Positions 20,650-33,169 of a stretch of DNA of 64,000 nt are shown one piece after another (within the stretch, counting starts at the first letter, position 1; every line of letters starts with the position of its first letter). The translations under genes were made by a program, and so were the position numbers. Source of the stretch: Epinephelus fuscoguttatus (lineage: Eukaryota; Chordata; Actinopteri; Perciformes; Serranidae); contig NC_064764.1 in the NCBI RefSeq assembly GCF_011397635.1, forward strand, positions 39,670,955 to 39,734,954, in the 5' to 3' direction. The notes beneath the pieces were generated by a model that was not told the origin of the DNA, made no database searches, and saw nothing but the letters and a program-made list of their open reading frames with translations.

Positions 20650-22340
20650 CTCCACTGACTGTTGTTTCTATCAGTTATAAAACACAAACACACACACTCT
20701 AAATTGGTTGCTGATATGTGGGAATGACTTCACTAAAGAGAAGTCAGGTGGGTCGAGAAACATTATCAGTCAGACCATAATACAGACTTTAGACAAACCC
20801 CGGTTAGTTTAATTAAACTGGGAGAGTAAACAAAGGTGAAAAGTACAAATGGAGCAGGACGACATCCTGGTTCATATTTGAACAATCGTTGCTCTACCTT
20901 TGTGCAGTGAAGGATTAGAAGTGACTCTGCAGGTGCAGTTGTTTAGAGAGTACATAACCTGTTTAAACTGTTGGATAATGCAAACGTCTGATTGTTTTAA
21001 TGCTTCTTTTCTTGCTCTGTGTGACTTTGTTTTAATGAAAAAAAGGACCCAACTTTTGATTCTGAAAGTTTCCTTTAAAGGAAGAGAGATAGAGAGGAGG
21101 AAATAAACTCAAAGAGTCATTCAGATAAGAGTCATTATGTTCAAACCAAAGAGAGAGATAACACAACTAGTGAACACGTCCCTCTATTTCCTATCATGAT
21201 AAGGTCTATGAGGTCCTACATCAGTATGTTTTACACTCTGTGTGACAGTCTCTCTCTCTTTAAAGGAATGTTATCCAGTGATGCAATTTGTCCCCTCTTA
21301 ATTCTTAAATGGCCCCCAGTGCCGCCACAATGAACCCTCTCTTCTCTCAATGGACCTCTCTGTGGTGCACACTTATCGGTTCCTGTGGTGCCAACAGGCG
21401 GATTAAACAGAGAGAGAGGGGAGAGTGAGAAAACTACAGAGAGGACGAGGTGAGTCGGATTCCTCTGTGTTACTGTGTGCAGATTTAACATCCAGTTTCA
21501 CCAGCAGGGAGGGGGGCCTTCCTGGAATAATAGTAAATTGATCAGTATCAATATACAATATCTCACAGTCAGACAGTGGATCCCAGTGGAGGGATATTGG
21601 AGGTTTGGGGGGTGTGAGGTTGTAACGTACTGCTGAGGCAGTGAAAGACAAGCTGTCCTCCACACATTTCTGTTTAATTACACCCCAACCACACAGAGAC
21701 TTTCACAGCACTTATAAACAGCTCAGTCCCACAGACCTCTTCATTCACACCAACATCAAAACATGAGCTCAGACATGTTTAAATGCAGCTGCTGTAATTT
21801 TGACTCAAATCTTGAACATATTAGTCTTCTCTCTGAGGAGGGAAACGTCCAGGGCTGCAAAGTGGAGCCAATATGCTAAAAACTGCAGTTCCTCAAATAG
21901 AACTCTGTTGACAAATTACTATGGCAACAATGTTGATTAGGCAACATAACAGTGGGGCTACCCCTGATTCATAGATACAGGTGTTTCTGTAGCTGTTGCT
22001 ATTTTTGTTTGTTTTCAATTCATCAATGTTAACTCATTTCTAACAAAGTCTCGTTCAGCATTTGGTTGTACTAAAAGACCCTCTAAGGAGTCGGATGATC
22101 AGTTTTCCAGTCCTGCACTGGGTTGGGTACACGAGTAACCCGCAAATAGCTGTGAAATGGGTAAAAAAAAAAAAAAAGAATAAATGATAAATATACATTT
22201 GGGATTCACAATAATATTGGCATATCATTGGTATCGGCCAATGTTGGCTTTAAAATGAACGGAATGATCTGAATCAGCCAACATGCTGATAATATCAGTA
22301 CGTCATTGTTATCAGCCGACCACAGTTTTTGACACGAACA
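20650..22340. other. Intergenic DNA, nothing recognised
   Basis: No exon, RNA gene or clear repeat seen. Confidence 0.45.
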
Positions 22341-22345
22341 TGGGA

Positions 22346-22465
22346 CATTGGTGGCTTAGTGGTAGAGCAGGCGCCCCATGTACAAGGCTGTTGCCGCAGC
22401 GGCCTGGGTTTGACTCCAGCCTGTGGCCGTTTGCTGCATGTCACTCCCCCTCTTTGTTTATTGTG
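22346..22465 (+). mobile_element. tRNA-derived SINE with A and B boxes
   Basis: A-box-like GTGGCTTAGTGGTAGAGCAG at 22351-22370 and B-box-like TGGGTTTGACTCC at 22405-22417 are properly spaced. The body GCTGCATGTCACTCCCCCTC follows. This is the best-preserved member here of the SINE family also seen at 11871-12057 and 16905-17045. It is not a functional tRNA gene: there is no recognisable anticodon or acceptor stem. Confidence 0.75.
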
Positions 22466-22621
22466 TGGCGCAAACATCGAGTCCGAATTGGGCTCAAATC
22501 AAAACCTCAATTTGTTTTAACATTTTTAAATGGTTGTTTTCACTAGCTAAAATAGCATTAGCATTATAACAGTTAACCACAGCATTTCATGCACCATGCT
22601 AACCTAGCTAGCAACTAGCAT

Positions 22622-22725
22622 TAAGGTTATTTCAACCCTCTTGTCCAAATATGGTCCAAGATGGCGACGACCAAAATGCCATACTCAAGGCTACAGAACA
22701 GAAGTCATCATGATGATTTCGGAAC
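22622..22725 (-). repeat. Interspersed repeat, related to 32690-32860
   Basis: TTGTCCAAATATGGTCCAAG, ATGGCGACGACCAAAATGCC and the following CAAGGCTACAGAACAG read, in reverse complement, like the repeat at 32690-32860 (GGCATTTTTGGCCGTCGCCA). Confidence 0.5.
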
Positions 22726-22974
22726 GGACTTCGGAACAATGAGTTTAATATGGTCGGAACAATGGGATGTCGAACCAATGGGCAGTTCCCGTATTTTTTA
22801 CCCTTTAAACCACATCTCAAGCGAGAAAAGTGTCTCCTTTGGATAAAGTTGTGTGGTAACGTTAGACCACAACATCAACTCAACGTGAATAAGATTAACA
22901 ATGATGTCTACATCTGTTCTAAGGTAAGTCAACATTGTGTTTGAGGCAACATATTGTCACTTTGCTGGAAAGAA

Positions 22975-23050
22975 ATATAAAGTTATCTTTAACATCTCTA
23001 GCTAACGTTAGCTAAAGTTAGCCTAACGTTAGCTCCTAGCTGCGTTGTTC
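22975..23050. repeat. Cluster of GCTAACGTTAGC palindromes
   Basis: GCTAACGTTAGC and near variants (GCTAAAGTTAGC, CTAACGTTAGCT) recur within about 60 bp, with isolated related motifs to 23170. The motif is frequent around fish repeats. Confidence 0.5.
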
Positions 23051-23358
23051 ATCATGTCACCTTGTTTGCTGGGAGTTCATTAGCCTATTTTGTTCTAGTT
23101 TTGTACTTTGGTGATGGTACATCATTGTTAGCTGTTGTCCAAAGGGCTCTAGTTAAGCTAACGTTAACTTCTGGAGCTTAGCTTCATTAACTTATCTGTA
23201 ATGGCAGAGATAACAAAGGTTGGCAAACGTTATGCTGAATGATTCAGTGTAAATACTGTAGCACCAAACTAACGGAGAGACACTCTTGGTAAAGATGGTA
23301 AAAAGGCCGTTATCCTTTTCTCATATTCTGAGCCAAAAACCTTAACTTCAGTGGCACT

Positions 23359-23613
23359 TTAACTTGTTGTCTTTGATGGTGACGGCAACCACATGCGGTT
23401 CACAAGCGTACACTGTGACCTGTAAATTTTGGCTTGTAATTTAAGCTTTTCATCGACCTTCTCAACAATAAAATGATGAATATATCCCTCCAATGCGTAG
23501 TTTAGGCCCTTTTGGTTACTTCTCAATGACATCTGATCGTTATGTCCCCAAAAATCATCAGTTGCCTCCTGTGAAATGCCGTGTACTGTGACGCCTGCCA
23601 TAGCGCCGGGCAC
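23359..23613 (-). pseudogene. Possible transposon-protein fragment (ISL2EU-like)
   Basis: An 84-residue minus-strand frame containing YALEGYIHHFIVEKVDEKLK and LQAKIYRSQ. The pattern 'growing-tail GYI-H then K-KVYRSQ' resembles the N-terminal part of YqaJ/SWIM-type proteins of ISL2EU (Harbinger-related) transposons in fish, by memory only. No partner domain is present nearby. It could equally be a chance frame. Confidence 0.3.
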
Positions 23614-23639
23614 TGAATGTTGATAGTTTGTCCGAGTGA

Positions 23640-25505
23640 GTGGAGGGGGCGGGGCTTAGCCATTGGTCAGTTGTTAATTTAATCATGCTTTCAAACACAC
23701 ATTATCATCAGTGAGTATTAGAAAACTCTGCTGCAAATAAAGTAACCAGGAAGATCATTAGAAGCAAAAATGGATGTAATATTGAGATATTGGACTGTCG
23801 TTAAATACAACAATATAAACTTTATTACATTGTTGAAGCCACTTTCATGTCTCTGCACTGACATTAAGTTTTGCTTTTTTTAAAAAAAAAAATCAAAATG
23901 GTTGTAGTAGGTTGTAGGTTGTAGTAATAATAAATAATTAATATTATGTGTCCAGTTTTCCACATTCATTGTCATTAAATATGAATGGACAGCTGCTGTG
24001 TAAATCCTCATAACTTTGGGTGAGCAAACATTATTCTAGCAGACAAAGGCCATTGTTAATAATTAAGTCCCAGCAGATGCCTCCTCATGTAATCCCTCCT
24101 CCTGCTTTCACTTCTCCTCCCATCCTCCTGTTGTATCTCTCCATCCCTCCCTGTCTTTTATTCTTTTCCCGCCCTCCGCCCTGCTGAGCTCTTCTTCTCT
24201 CCCTTTATCTCTGCATGTCTCCTTTTCACAACTAAACTTGTCCCCGCCTATGTCTTTAATGCCTTTACTGTCTTCACTCCTGCCTCTCATCCTCAACATG
24301 ACCCCTGGTGCTCTGAAGGAAAGTGGATTTTCTTTCTCTTCTCTTGACCCCCCTGTCTGCATTATTCCACCCCTCCCTGTGTGCTGCCTGCCCCGTGGCC
24401 AGGTTAGAAAGGTGGGTCAGGGTTTAGCTGTGGGGCAGCAGCAGCACCCTGTCATTAAGGCTGAGGTGACACATGACCAGACTTTCCATGGGAACTGGAC
24501 CCTGAGGGGGAAAACCTCACCTCAGCTCACCTGAGTGATGGTGAGAACTTTCTTCTCGACTGTGGAAGTCGTTTTCAGCTTTATTGTTTTACACACGTGC
24601 AAATTTACACAGTGAAAAGTGTCTAGTCGTATTGAACTCATGTTTGGGATCATAGTTCTCCTCTTATAACTCAGCTACCGCATATGCAGAAAATGATTCA
24701 CTGAAACATTCAAATAACTCTTGAAGATTGGGATAGTTACTGGAAATAAAATACAGAAGTGAACTACTGCTATCAAGTTAGCAGAGTTATACCTGTCCTC
24801 AGAAAATGAATCCGTTTTTAACAACTGTCTTTTTCAAGTTTGAGGTCGTCCAAAAAACTGCAGGAGTTTTTAGGACATCACATGAAAGTCAGCGTCTTCA
24901 TTCCCGTGATTATTCAGACAAAACATGTTTTAGGCCTTAAAACAGCTCAGACACTGAAAATACACCCATTTAGGACCATAAATTACACCTTCTCCAGTTT
25001 GAGTCCATCCCAAGACCACATCTCTGTCCTCTCATTTCCTGACATCATTCTCAATTCAAATCTCTACTTTAAAAAGACAGGAAAAATACCAAAAATACAC
25101 TGTCTCATCAAACGGGCAGCATATTTGAACATCCAAGACGACTCCTGTTGAGATGAGTAGCTATTCTGTAAGTGTACGGTAAATACAAAGTGTGTTTCAC
25201 AGAGTAACAGACAAATATTCAGACTGTCACTGATAAATTACAAAACCAGATAATGTGGCAGCAGAAAGCAAAAAAAAAAAACGGAGGCTGTATTCTGTGT
25301 AAGCAGAATGGGCAGGACTTCTCTTCACTATAATGAGCACTGAAATCTGCATGTATTTGTTTGGCAAACCAAGACTAACTCTATAGGGCCATATTTAAAT
25401 GATCTGTAGCACATGGTCGAAACTGCATGGTGCATGTGAGTGTCCAACTTTTGCAAGTTAAATGGCACATTATCTGGGTGCAAAGTGCAAAGGGGTTGCA
25501 TTTAG
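23640..25505. other. Intergenic DNA, nothing recognised
   Basis: Pyrimidine-rich strand around 24080-24370 and AT-rich elsewhere; no gene or clear repeat seen. Confidence 0.45.
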
Positions 25506-25509
25506 TCCA

Positions 25510-25830
25510 TTAATTAATCATATGGTAAACTTTAATGTCCCATAGGGGCAATTTGAGATACAGACAGTAGTCATGAGCACAACAAAACAGACAATACAAT
25601 ACAAACACACAGAATCCAGTATCACACACTGTCAGGGGTAAATCATGGACAATTAGTGGTCACTGCTGGTTAAGATAAGCGATAGCAGACGGGACAAACA
25701 TGATCTGTAATGCTGAGTGCTACATTTAGGGAGGCAAAACATTCGCCTTGAAGCAAGCATCTGAAACTTAATGTAGAGGGGATGTTGAGAGTCTGAGACA
25801 ATAGACCGAGCCGTGTCATCTCCCATTTCT
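25510..25830 (-). repeat. Probable LINE 3' end remnant
   Basis: AACTTTAATGTCCCATAGGG resembles the 3' terminus of a fish non-LTR element. In reverse complement the stretch to about 25830 reads like its degenerate 3' UTR or coding end. No intact domain. Confidence 0.35.
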
Positions 25831-26166
25831 TTTACTACTACTTACATGGCAGATCCGGGAAACTGAAGGAGCAAGCGGTTTTCTGCTGAGAGTACTGCAG
25901 TAAGATCGGTGAGGTCACTGCAAAAGATATTGCGGGACATTAAAGCAACAAAACTAAAAACTGTTGAAACTTGACAGAAGAAACAGAGCTAAAATTTTAG
26001 CCTCTGAAATAATCAATGAAGTTACGTTGCTCCTTTTGCATTATTGTGCACATTGTCTCTCTTAATACATATTTTATGTGAGTTAATGTTTTCCTTATTA
26101 ATGGTGTATTATTTCACCCATATGTAAGCATCCCTGTGTGTGTAACACACAGAGTTTACTATCTGA

Positions 26167-26240
26167 ATCAGGGCTGCCCCTGACCAAATTGGGGCCCTAA
26201 GCGAAATTTTATTTGGAGGCCCCCATCCCAAATGTATCAT
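26167..26240. repeat. Short repeat terminus (GGGCTGCCCCTGACC type)
   Basis: GGGCTGCCCCTGACCAAATT followed by GGGGCCCTAAGC and GGAGGCCCCCAT resembles the end of a fish DNA transposon. The other end was not found. Confidence 0.3.
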
Positions 26241-26424
26241 AGGTACAAAATGACCGTACAACAACTTGCCATTTAACTTGACAACCTTTATTGGCAATAA
26301 CAAATGTACTGTAGATACACTAGTTTGGCTGTATGAGTCAAATAAAATAAAAAAAATCAACCTGAAATAAATAAATAAATATTAAATAAAAATAACTTCA
26401 AACTGAAATAAATAAATATTTTTT

Positions 26425-27151
26425 CAACCCAGCTCTAGAAAATACTGCGCGATTTTAACTTCAAATCCGCTTTTTGTTTGTCAGTGGATCAATTGCTTTA
26501 CGTTGCCTCAAAAAAGCAATATGCCAACAAATGGGCCTGACCACATCTCATTTCAAGACCAACACGCCCATGGAAGTACAAATGGACACAAGTACATTTG
26601 TACTATCAGAGAGGGGCCTATGAGTGATTCGACTGAACAAGTAAATGTGCTATTAAATCAAAACATTGCACTAAAATTAGCTAAAAAAAAAAACACCATG
26701 TAGCTGCAGATTTAGTTTATTTGTGGTTCTATCACAGTTAATGAACCCTTTACATTCTGATTAACTGGTAATAGTAAAGATAATTAGTGTACCCACGGTA
26801 ATACTGAACACTTCTAATGAATCCAACAAACTATTCGTTACACTCAGTTTGGGATGACAGCAGTAATTCCAACACAAAGGTGAGCAGTTTCTTCAAAGCA
26901 CTTGTGTCAACACTTTGCATTTACCCAAAGAGTTACTACTGCAACTGCCACCTCAGGGCAAAGTCTCCTGTCTTATCTCAGACAGGTGAACCTAAAGGAG
27001 ACTGTTTGATTTTCAGCAGAGCCTGCAGGGCATCACTGAAATCACCCCGCATAATTACTGCCCAATACAGGCAACAAGAACAAGACAGACACTGTCCTGT
27101 CTCTGACAAAGGACAGGGGTGTTCAGAGTCTTTTGTTTGACCCTATGCTTG

Positions 27152-27190
<39 letters not shown>

Positions 27191-27960
27191 ACAGGAAATA
27201 ATAAAAGGAAAAAGGTATTATTTGATGTTTTCTTCCAGCTCTGTTCATTCTCGCCTAGATTTATGCTTTTTTTGAGTGCATTCACTTTCCGAGACAGTAA
27301 ATTAGATTGGGATTGGCTTTTTAAAAGTGCATGAACCTGTGTTTAAATCACTCCGTTTGTTCAGTGTGTGTGTGTACAGTAGGTGTGTGTGACCAAGTGC
27401 TCTTCATTCATAAATCACGCCCCACATGCCAAAGAGTCTTAGCCAGGATTTGTTCCTAAATGCATCAGATTTCCTTTTGCAAATGCACCTTTCATCAGCT
27501 TAATCTTTTTCAGTGGAGCGACGATAAATTACTGTCAAATTAAAATATTTAATCACCCCCCCGTAAAAGCCAAGATCTCTATCTGTCATCCTGTCCTCCC
27601 TCAGAACAAATAAAGAGACTGAGAAAGTTCCAGAGGAGGCCTTAACAAGACACTGCATGCTGCCCGTCCTCTCTGAACTCTACTGAACATATTTGTCATG
27701 AACAGTGAATTATGTAGAGAAGAGCTGAACTCAGCCAGCTGGTGACTGGAAGTTACAGTCCTCATGAAATATATTGGTGAAGCTTCCACAAGTCAAAGTT
27801 TAAACACTACTGGTGACTTTTAACCTTGTGAGCTACTTATCTTATGTAAGACTTCCTCAAAACTTTCTATAATCCTTACACTCTACAAGTATACTTTGGC
27901 AAACTACTACTACTACAAAGATCTTGTCTTGATTAGCCGTTTTATCTTGGGTGAATGGCC
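26425..27960. other. Intergenic DNA, nothing recognised apart from a TG repeat
   Basis: Contains (TG)n at 27153-27187. No gene seen. Confidence 0.45.
27153..27187. repeat. (TG)n microsatellite
   Basis: Uninterrupted TG run of about 35 bp. Confidence 0.95.
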
Positions 27961-27964
27961 TAGA

Positions 27965-28125
27965 GTCAGTGTTTAGTTTGTCCGTTCTGGGCTACAATAG
28001 AAACATGGCGGACCCAGTGGGAGAGGTCCCGCTCCTTGTGTGGATACGAAGGGCTCATTCTAAGCAAACAAAAACACAACTTCTATTTTCAGGTTATTAT
28101 ACACCAATGAAAACCTAAGTATCAA
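27965..28125 (-). mobile_element. Half copy of the RGCC-intron MITE family
   Basis: In reverse complement this matches the left portion of the element at 6125-7008: GGGCTCATTCTAAG, AAAACACAAC, TTTTCAGGTTATTATACACC versus the TTAGAATGAGC and GTTACCTTAG blocks there. The terminal inverted repeat itself is not preserved. Confidence 0.55.
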
Positions 28126-28129
28126 TGTT

Positions 28130-28475
28130 TTTTCTTCTGCAGTTACACTTCTAAAACACTAGTTGGCTGGACACATTTTCCCCAAAAATACAACATGCTA
28201 ATGTTATTAGCACAAGCCTAATGGCATTTTACATTGCATAAATTAGCAGCTAGCAGAGTTTTCTTTTACTCACATGAAGCAAAGACACACCAACATTTAC
28301 CAAAGGTAAAGATACATAATACGGCTCCATTACAATTCATAAAATTCACTGGCAAAATAACTGTCTTATACAAATATGTTTTCCCCACAAATACAGCATG
28401 CTAACGTTATTAGCAGAAGCCTACAGCATTTTACATTGTATAAATCAGTCTTGGGGCTAGCTTATTGTTTCTTAA
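28130..28475 (+). repeat. Repeat with about 203-bp internal duplication
   Basis: TTTTCCCCAAAAATACAACA (28176) recurs as TTTTCCCCACAAATACAGCA (28379), each followed by TGCTAA-GTTATTAGCA and CATTTTACATTG. The same two-unit structure, inverted, is at 52385-52850. Confidence 0.65.
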
Positions 28476-28479
28476 CTGT

Positions 28480-30270
28480 GAAATAAAAGTAAATAAAGCT
28501 TAATTTCCACTAAGCTCACAAAAACAATCAGGAAGTCTGCGTTGCCACGACATGTGGTTACATTTCTGGAGAAGTGCACGCCAGGCTTTGGCGTAGGCTA
28601 TGGTGTCAGTTAAACGCAAAAGGGATAAATCCTGCCACACTTATCTGAAGGGCTTTTCCATCTGCACTTTTGGCTGCCCAGAGTCAGATTGTGCTGCACT
28701 GATTTGCATTTCCATTACACACAAAAGTCACACCTGAGATAGACCATCTCTGGAGTCAGGACAAAGTGTACCCGACCATCATCCTGTCTCTGTTTCTCCA
28801 GCACTAAGCGGTAGATGCCAAGCAAAAATGTAACATCGCTAATGATAAGTAGCTGGCTACCAACAACTGTTGCACATTGCAGAAGTAAACAAAGCAAAAG
28901 ACTGCAGTGCTTTTAGACATCATCAGCTCAAGACAAGCACACCATCAGTTGAAGACATGCCTTCCAGCAGGTAGCCGTGCTGTGTAGAGATGCAAATTCC
29001 TGCTGCTTTGGGCTGACATGCAGAGTCCAACCGAGTCAAGCCAATGCACATGCGCATAAAAAAGGGCTAATGCTGTTGTTGTGGAGCGGTGGTAAGAGGC
29101 ATCTGGGAGTCAGAAAACCCAGTAGCTGCCCAGCCTGTGTCAGCTGGCAGAAAAGGAAAGCTCATTCAGAGAGGCATTTCCTGACTGTTGAGGTAATTAG
29201 GCCCATCGAGCCTCAGACACACAGGAATAACCCAATCTAAGTGTGGCTACGCTAATTAGACTCGTTAGTACTTTTTTTTCCCCGCTCTCTCTTTTTGCAC
29301 GTTGACAACATTTATTTAGTAAAGGAGTGAACAGGAAATCCATATCGGGGCTGTGTAATTTCCCAGCTCATTAGGCAGCAAAATAATATTACTGACTATT
29401 ATTAGATGAGAAGAAATCCTGAGTAGCAATCATTTGGGCGATGACGTTTAGGGAGGGAAGCAGAGAAAGGAAAACATCTTCCCTTGTCTTTCCAAAACAG
29501 GTCGGACTCCTGGCGTCAGTGGAGGAAAGGTCAGGAACACACACACACACAAGCCTCTACTGTTGCTGTGTTGTGGTCGAAAGGTAAAGTCTTGGGAGGA
29601 ATGCATGCGTGGGTATGGTGTGGGGGTAAATTGTATGTTGTTTTCTTTTTCAGCGATACTTCCAGATAAAGGCGTACAGATAATCTAAGACGACGAGAAC
29701 AGGAGCATTTGGCATTTGTCTGTCGCACAGAAATCCCTCTCTACCTGTCACTGAATCATTCATCATCATTATGGTCATTACTTCTTCTCTCCTCAGGGCT
29801 GTTGTTGGGGATAAGCTCCGGCTTAGATGCTGTCTGCAGGACGCTGCAGTCCCGAGGTCAACAGCTACAGCTCCGCCCTTGTTTTGTGCTTGTGGGGAGA
29901 AAGAAAAGAAAAGCAGATGAAGTTTAAACACAACTGAAAACACACAGAGACACAGCTCGGACTGAGGGAGGCAGTTTGCTGGGAGCATCATTCCTTTCTT
30001 CATCACTCATCAAGACAGTAATGTTGAAGGGGGCATTCATTTCATGGGTATAAACGAGCAGCATTATCACATATCATCTCTGAAATACACTGGAATGTAG
30101 CTGAAGGAGCGAGAGCAAGAGATGGGGGTGGTTAAAGGTCTTGCCAGACCAGCTTGGGTTGACGTGGTGGTGTGAGAGAAAGAAGCAGGAAGGAAAGAAT
30201 GAGGGACAGAGGGAGGGAGGAGAGGGAAACAGAGGGGAGAGATCTGCAAAACAAATCAGGGCAGCGTCTG
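28480..30270. other. Intergenic DNA, nothing recognised
   Basis: No gene or clear repeat seen. Confidence 0.45.

Positions 30271-30273
<3 letters not shown>

Positions 30274-30306
<33 letters not shown>
30274..30306. repeat. (CA)n microsatellite
   Basis: CA run of about 33 bp. Confidence 0.9.
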
Positions 30307-30309
<3 letters not shown>

Positions 30310-30799
30310 TCCAAAACACACCAATAACACACTCACATCACCACGCAGGGAGCGGAACAACTGACAAACGGTAGTGAAAACGAAAAAAGGTTTCTGCCGT
30401 CAGTCACGACCTGTAGCCATGACAACAGGACTCGGGGCCAGATGTGTACGCGCCAGTGTGAGCGCACAGTCAGCAAGTATGCAACATATTGTCATGTGAC
30501 TGTGAGCTGGCCTGGCCTGGTCTCAAATCCTGTGCCTTTGAGAAGTGGAGTGCACACAGAGTTTGACCCAAAACAAACACTACAACTGGATGTCAATGAA
30601 AAAACACCTTCAGCAAGTAAGGAGGGGATTTATGGAGAGAAAAGAGGCTCGATACATGTTTCAACACATAAAGCAACCCCTGTGGACAAATGTTAAACTA
30701 TTTGATAATGAATATGAGACAAATTGATTGTATGACAGTATTCTACATAGATAGGTAGCACAGGTAGGTTGCATAGGTGGTCCAGCTTCTCTGGGATGG

Positions 30800-31203
30800 C
30801 ATATCTATATTTGTGGTCACAAGAGGTTTGTTGTGTCTCCCAGCACAGTCTCAAGAGCATTGAGGAGACACCAGGAGACTGGCCGTTACGCGAGGAGAGC
30901 TGGACAGGGCCGTAGAAGGGCATCAACCCAGCAGCAGGACCAGTATCTGCTCCTTTGTGTGAGGAGGAACAGGAGGAGCACTGCCAGAGCCCTACAACAT
31001 GACCTCCAGCAGGCTACTGGTGTGCATGTTTCTGACCACACTGTCAGAAACAGACTCCATGAGGGTGGCATGAGGGCCTGACGTCGTCTCGTGGGACCTG
31101 TGCTCACAGCCCAGCACCGTGCAGCTCGATTGGCAGTCACCAGAGAACACCAGAATGTGCAGGTGGAAAACCGTGACGCCCGGCTTCTCAGAGTATTCAT
31201 GTG
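30800..31203 (+). pseudogene. Tc1-like transposase fragment
   Basis: The plus frame reads VSPSTVSRALRRHQETGRYA, then RRAGQGRRRASTQQQD, RNRRSTARALQHDLQQATGV and TVRNRLHEGGMRA. This is the paired helix-turn-helix DNA-binding region of Tc1/mariner-type transposases. A TGA at 31079-31081, where CGA (Arg) is expected, interrupts the frame, which continues with VLTAQHRAARLAVTREHQN and then diverges and stops near 31203. The catalytic DDE part and the terminal inverted repeats are missing, so it is a dead 5' fragment. The TGA fits CpG decay. Confidence 0.8.
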
Positions 31204-31205
31204 AA

Positions 31206-32355
31206 ACTTCAAAATGAAAAAGTGTTTTTTGTGGATTGGAAAAACACTTTAGTAATGAACACTTTTATCCCTGGAAATATGCTGGTTCTAAATAGCTTGC
31301 TGTTAGCAAACACATACACTCTAGAACATCAATGTACCTTTTCCGATCAGTTTTCTCTTTGGTATTTTTACCTGAAGATAGAGGCTATGTAATATTCTGC
31401 AGTACAGCTTGGGAAACCCTTTACATCAAATCTGTCTCATGATTTTTGGCTAATATATGTACTATTGACTTGACTTGACTTTGGTTAAACAGCAACAGGA
31501 GGCAGAGGACAAGGACGAGGACAACGTGAGCAGTGCAGAGGAGGTCAGAGAATCTATTAGAGCTGTGCTGTGTGAAAAGACACACACATATCCACACAAG
31601 TGTTGGAAATAGAGCACATGCTACAGAAATGAACCAAAGCCTTAAATTAAACACAGTTTTAGTGGCAGAGACAGAAGAGTTGTCTTTTAAGATGGATTCA
31701 GGTTGGGGTTTTTTCTTTTTGAGTGACTGCATTTCTAAATGTTGTCACACGGGAAAGAGATTAAATTTTGGATGATACTGAATCTCACAAGATAAGAAAA
31801 AAAAGCACCCTATCAAATGTTTGTACAATAGGTAGCTTGTGTAGCTAACAACTCAAAAGTCACAAGCACACAAACAAAAAGTTGTTTAGCAGTAGTCAAG
31901 GACAACAGCATTATCATATCTGTTCTGAGAGCTGACCACAGCAGCACGTTGCCAAAACCACATCCTCTGCACGATGTAAGACTCATCACAGGACTGAGAG
32001 ACAGCCCCAAGAATCAGAATGGGAAGTATTAGTAATGGAGGATTCACTGTCACTGATGTCTCATTTCACAGGGAGTGGAATGGTGGAGGAAGGCCAGGAC
32101 TATTTGGCTTTGGAGAAATTGACAATTACTTTGTCTTTTCACACTTTTTTCACTGCTGATTTCACTGCATTTTTTTCCATTTTCCAGTAACCAAGTATGA
32201 TTTGAATTAAGGATCTGTGCAGGCAGACATGGGGGGAGTTCAAATGGGAGTCTGTGGCGGCAAGTAAGCTGTAAGTGGTGAGAAAAGTGAAGATGCCAAT
32301 ACTGAGTGGAAAGGTTTCCTGTCCTTGTGTCTCAGTTTTCATTAGCCTGACATGA
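31206..32355. other. Intergenic DNA, nothing recognised
   Basis: No gene or clear repeat seen. Confidence 0.4.
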
Positions 32356-32358
32356 CAT

Positions 32359-32359
<1 letters not shown>

Positions 32360-32402
<43 letters not shown>
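32360..32402. repeat. (CA)n microsatellite
   Basis: Uninterrupted CA run of about 43 bp. Confidence 0.95.
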
Positions 32403-32404
<2 letters not shown>

Positions 32405-32689
32405 CCAGCTATCTGGATCAGAGTTAGCCATGTGGATTGGCTTTCATCATTACAAATGTTCCACTTCAGCCAGGCTAGGCTTACCTGAGTTATTCAATAA
32501 CGAAGCACATGGGTCCAGTGGACAGAATGACTTTTCCATTGAGGCTATATGTGTTAATCTGTTGAAACTTTAACTACCTGGCAATGACAGACAGAAACAC
32601 ACACAGAGTGTCATGACAGCAAAGACTCCACCTAAACTACAACATGGTTCAACTTAGTAATAAAAATCATAGATCTAATAAATAATGGA

Positions 32690-32860
32690 CATAGCAACCA
32701 TGATGTCACACATGGAGTTGTGGACTCTTGTTCTGAAGCCTCAAGTTTGGCATTTTTGGCCGTCGCCATCTTGGAATTTTGGAGCCAGAAGTGAGGGTGG
32801 GGCTAGCCCTAACGCTAGCTGCTAGTTTGGTTAGCATGGTGCAATTACAGCTTTAGTAAA
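32690..32860 (+). repeat. Interspersed repeat, related to 22622-22725
   Basis: CATGATGTCACACATGGAGT, TTGGCCGTCGCCATCTTGGA, GGAGCCAGAAGTGAGG and a GCTAGC-rich end form a familiar fish repeat. No coding capacity. Confidence 0.5.
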
Positions 32861-32964
32861 CTATGATAAGGCTAAAGCTGATTTTCACCAGCAAAAAAAC
32901 AGACTTAAAGTCATTAAAACAAAATGTAGTTATTAGGAAAACTGAACTTCTGACTCCTAAGTGC

Positions 32965-33165
32965 CCATGTCCACATTTTTTTTTTTCTCAGCACCGGCGT
33001 CTTTTTCAGTTGTTCCCAATGAGTAGAGGGCATATGCAGCCCGCACAAAAAGTGCAGCACCGGTTGCCTTTTTTCAGAGTGCTTTGCTTTTTTTGTGCGG
33101 CCACTCCGAGAGCCTCTAGTTGAAAATCTCTGAACTTTTCAGAAAGGCACCGGTGCCATCACTGC
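32965..33165. repeat. Possible DNA-transposon terminus, class uncertain
   Basis: CTCAGCACCGGCGTCTTTTT and the downstream CTTTTCAGAAAGGCACCGGTGC look like related, partly inverted ends of a Harbinger-type short element. Support is limited to pattern resemblance. Confidence 0.3.
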
Positions 33166-33169
33166 TGCT

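Noticed and set aside
22346..22465. A tRNA gene on the plus strand
   Set aside because: A- and B-box-like motifs are present, but the body and 3' part match a SINE and no cloverleaf with acceptor stem is apparent.
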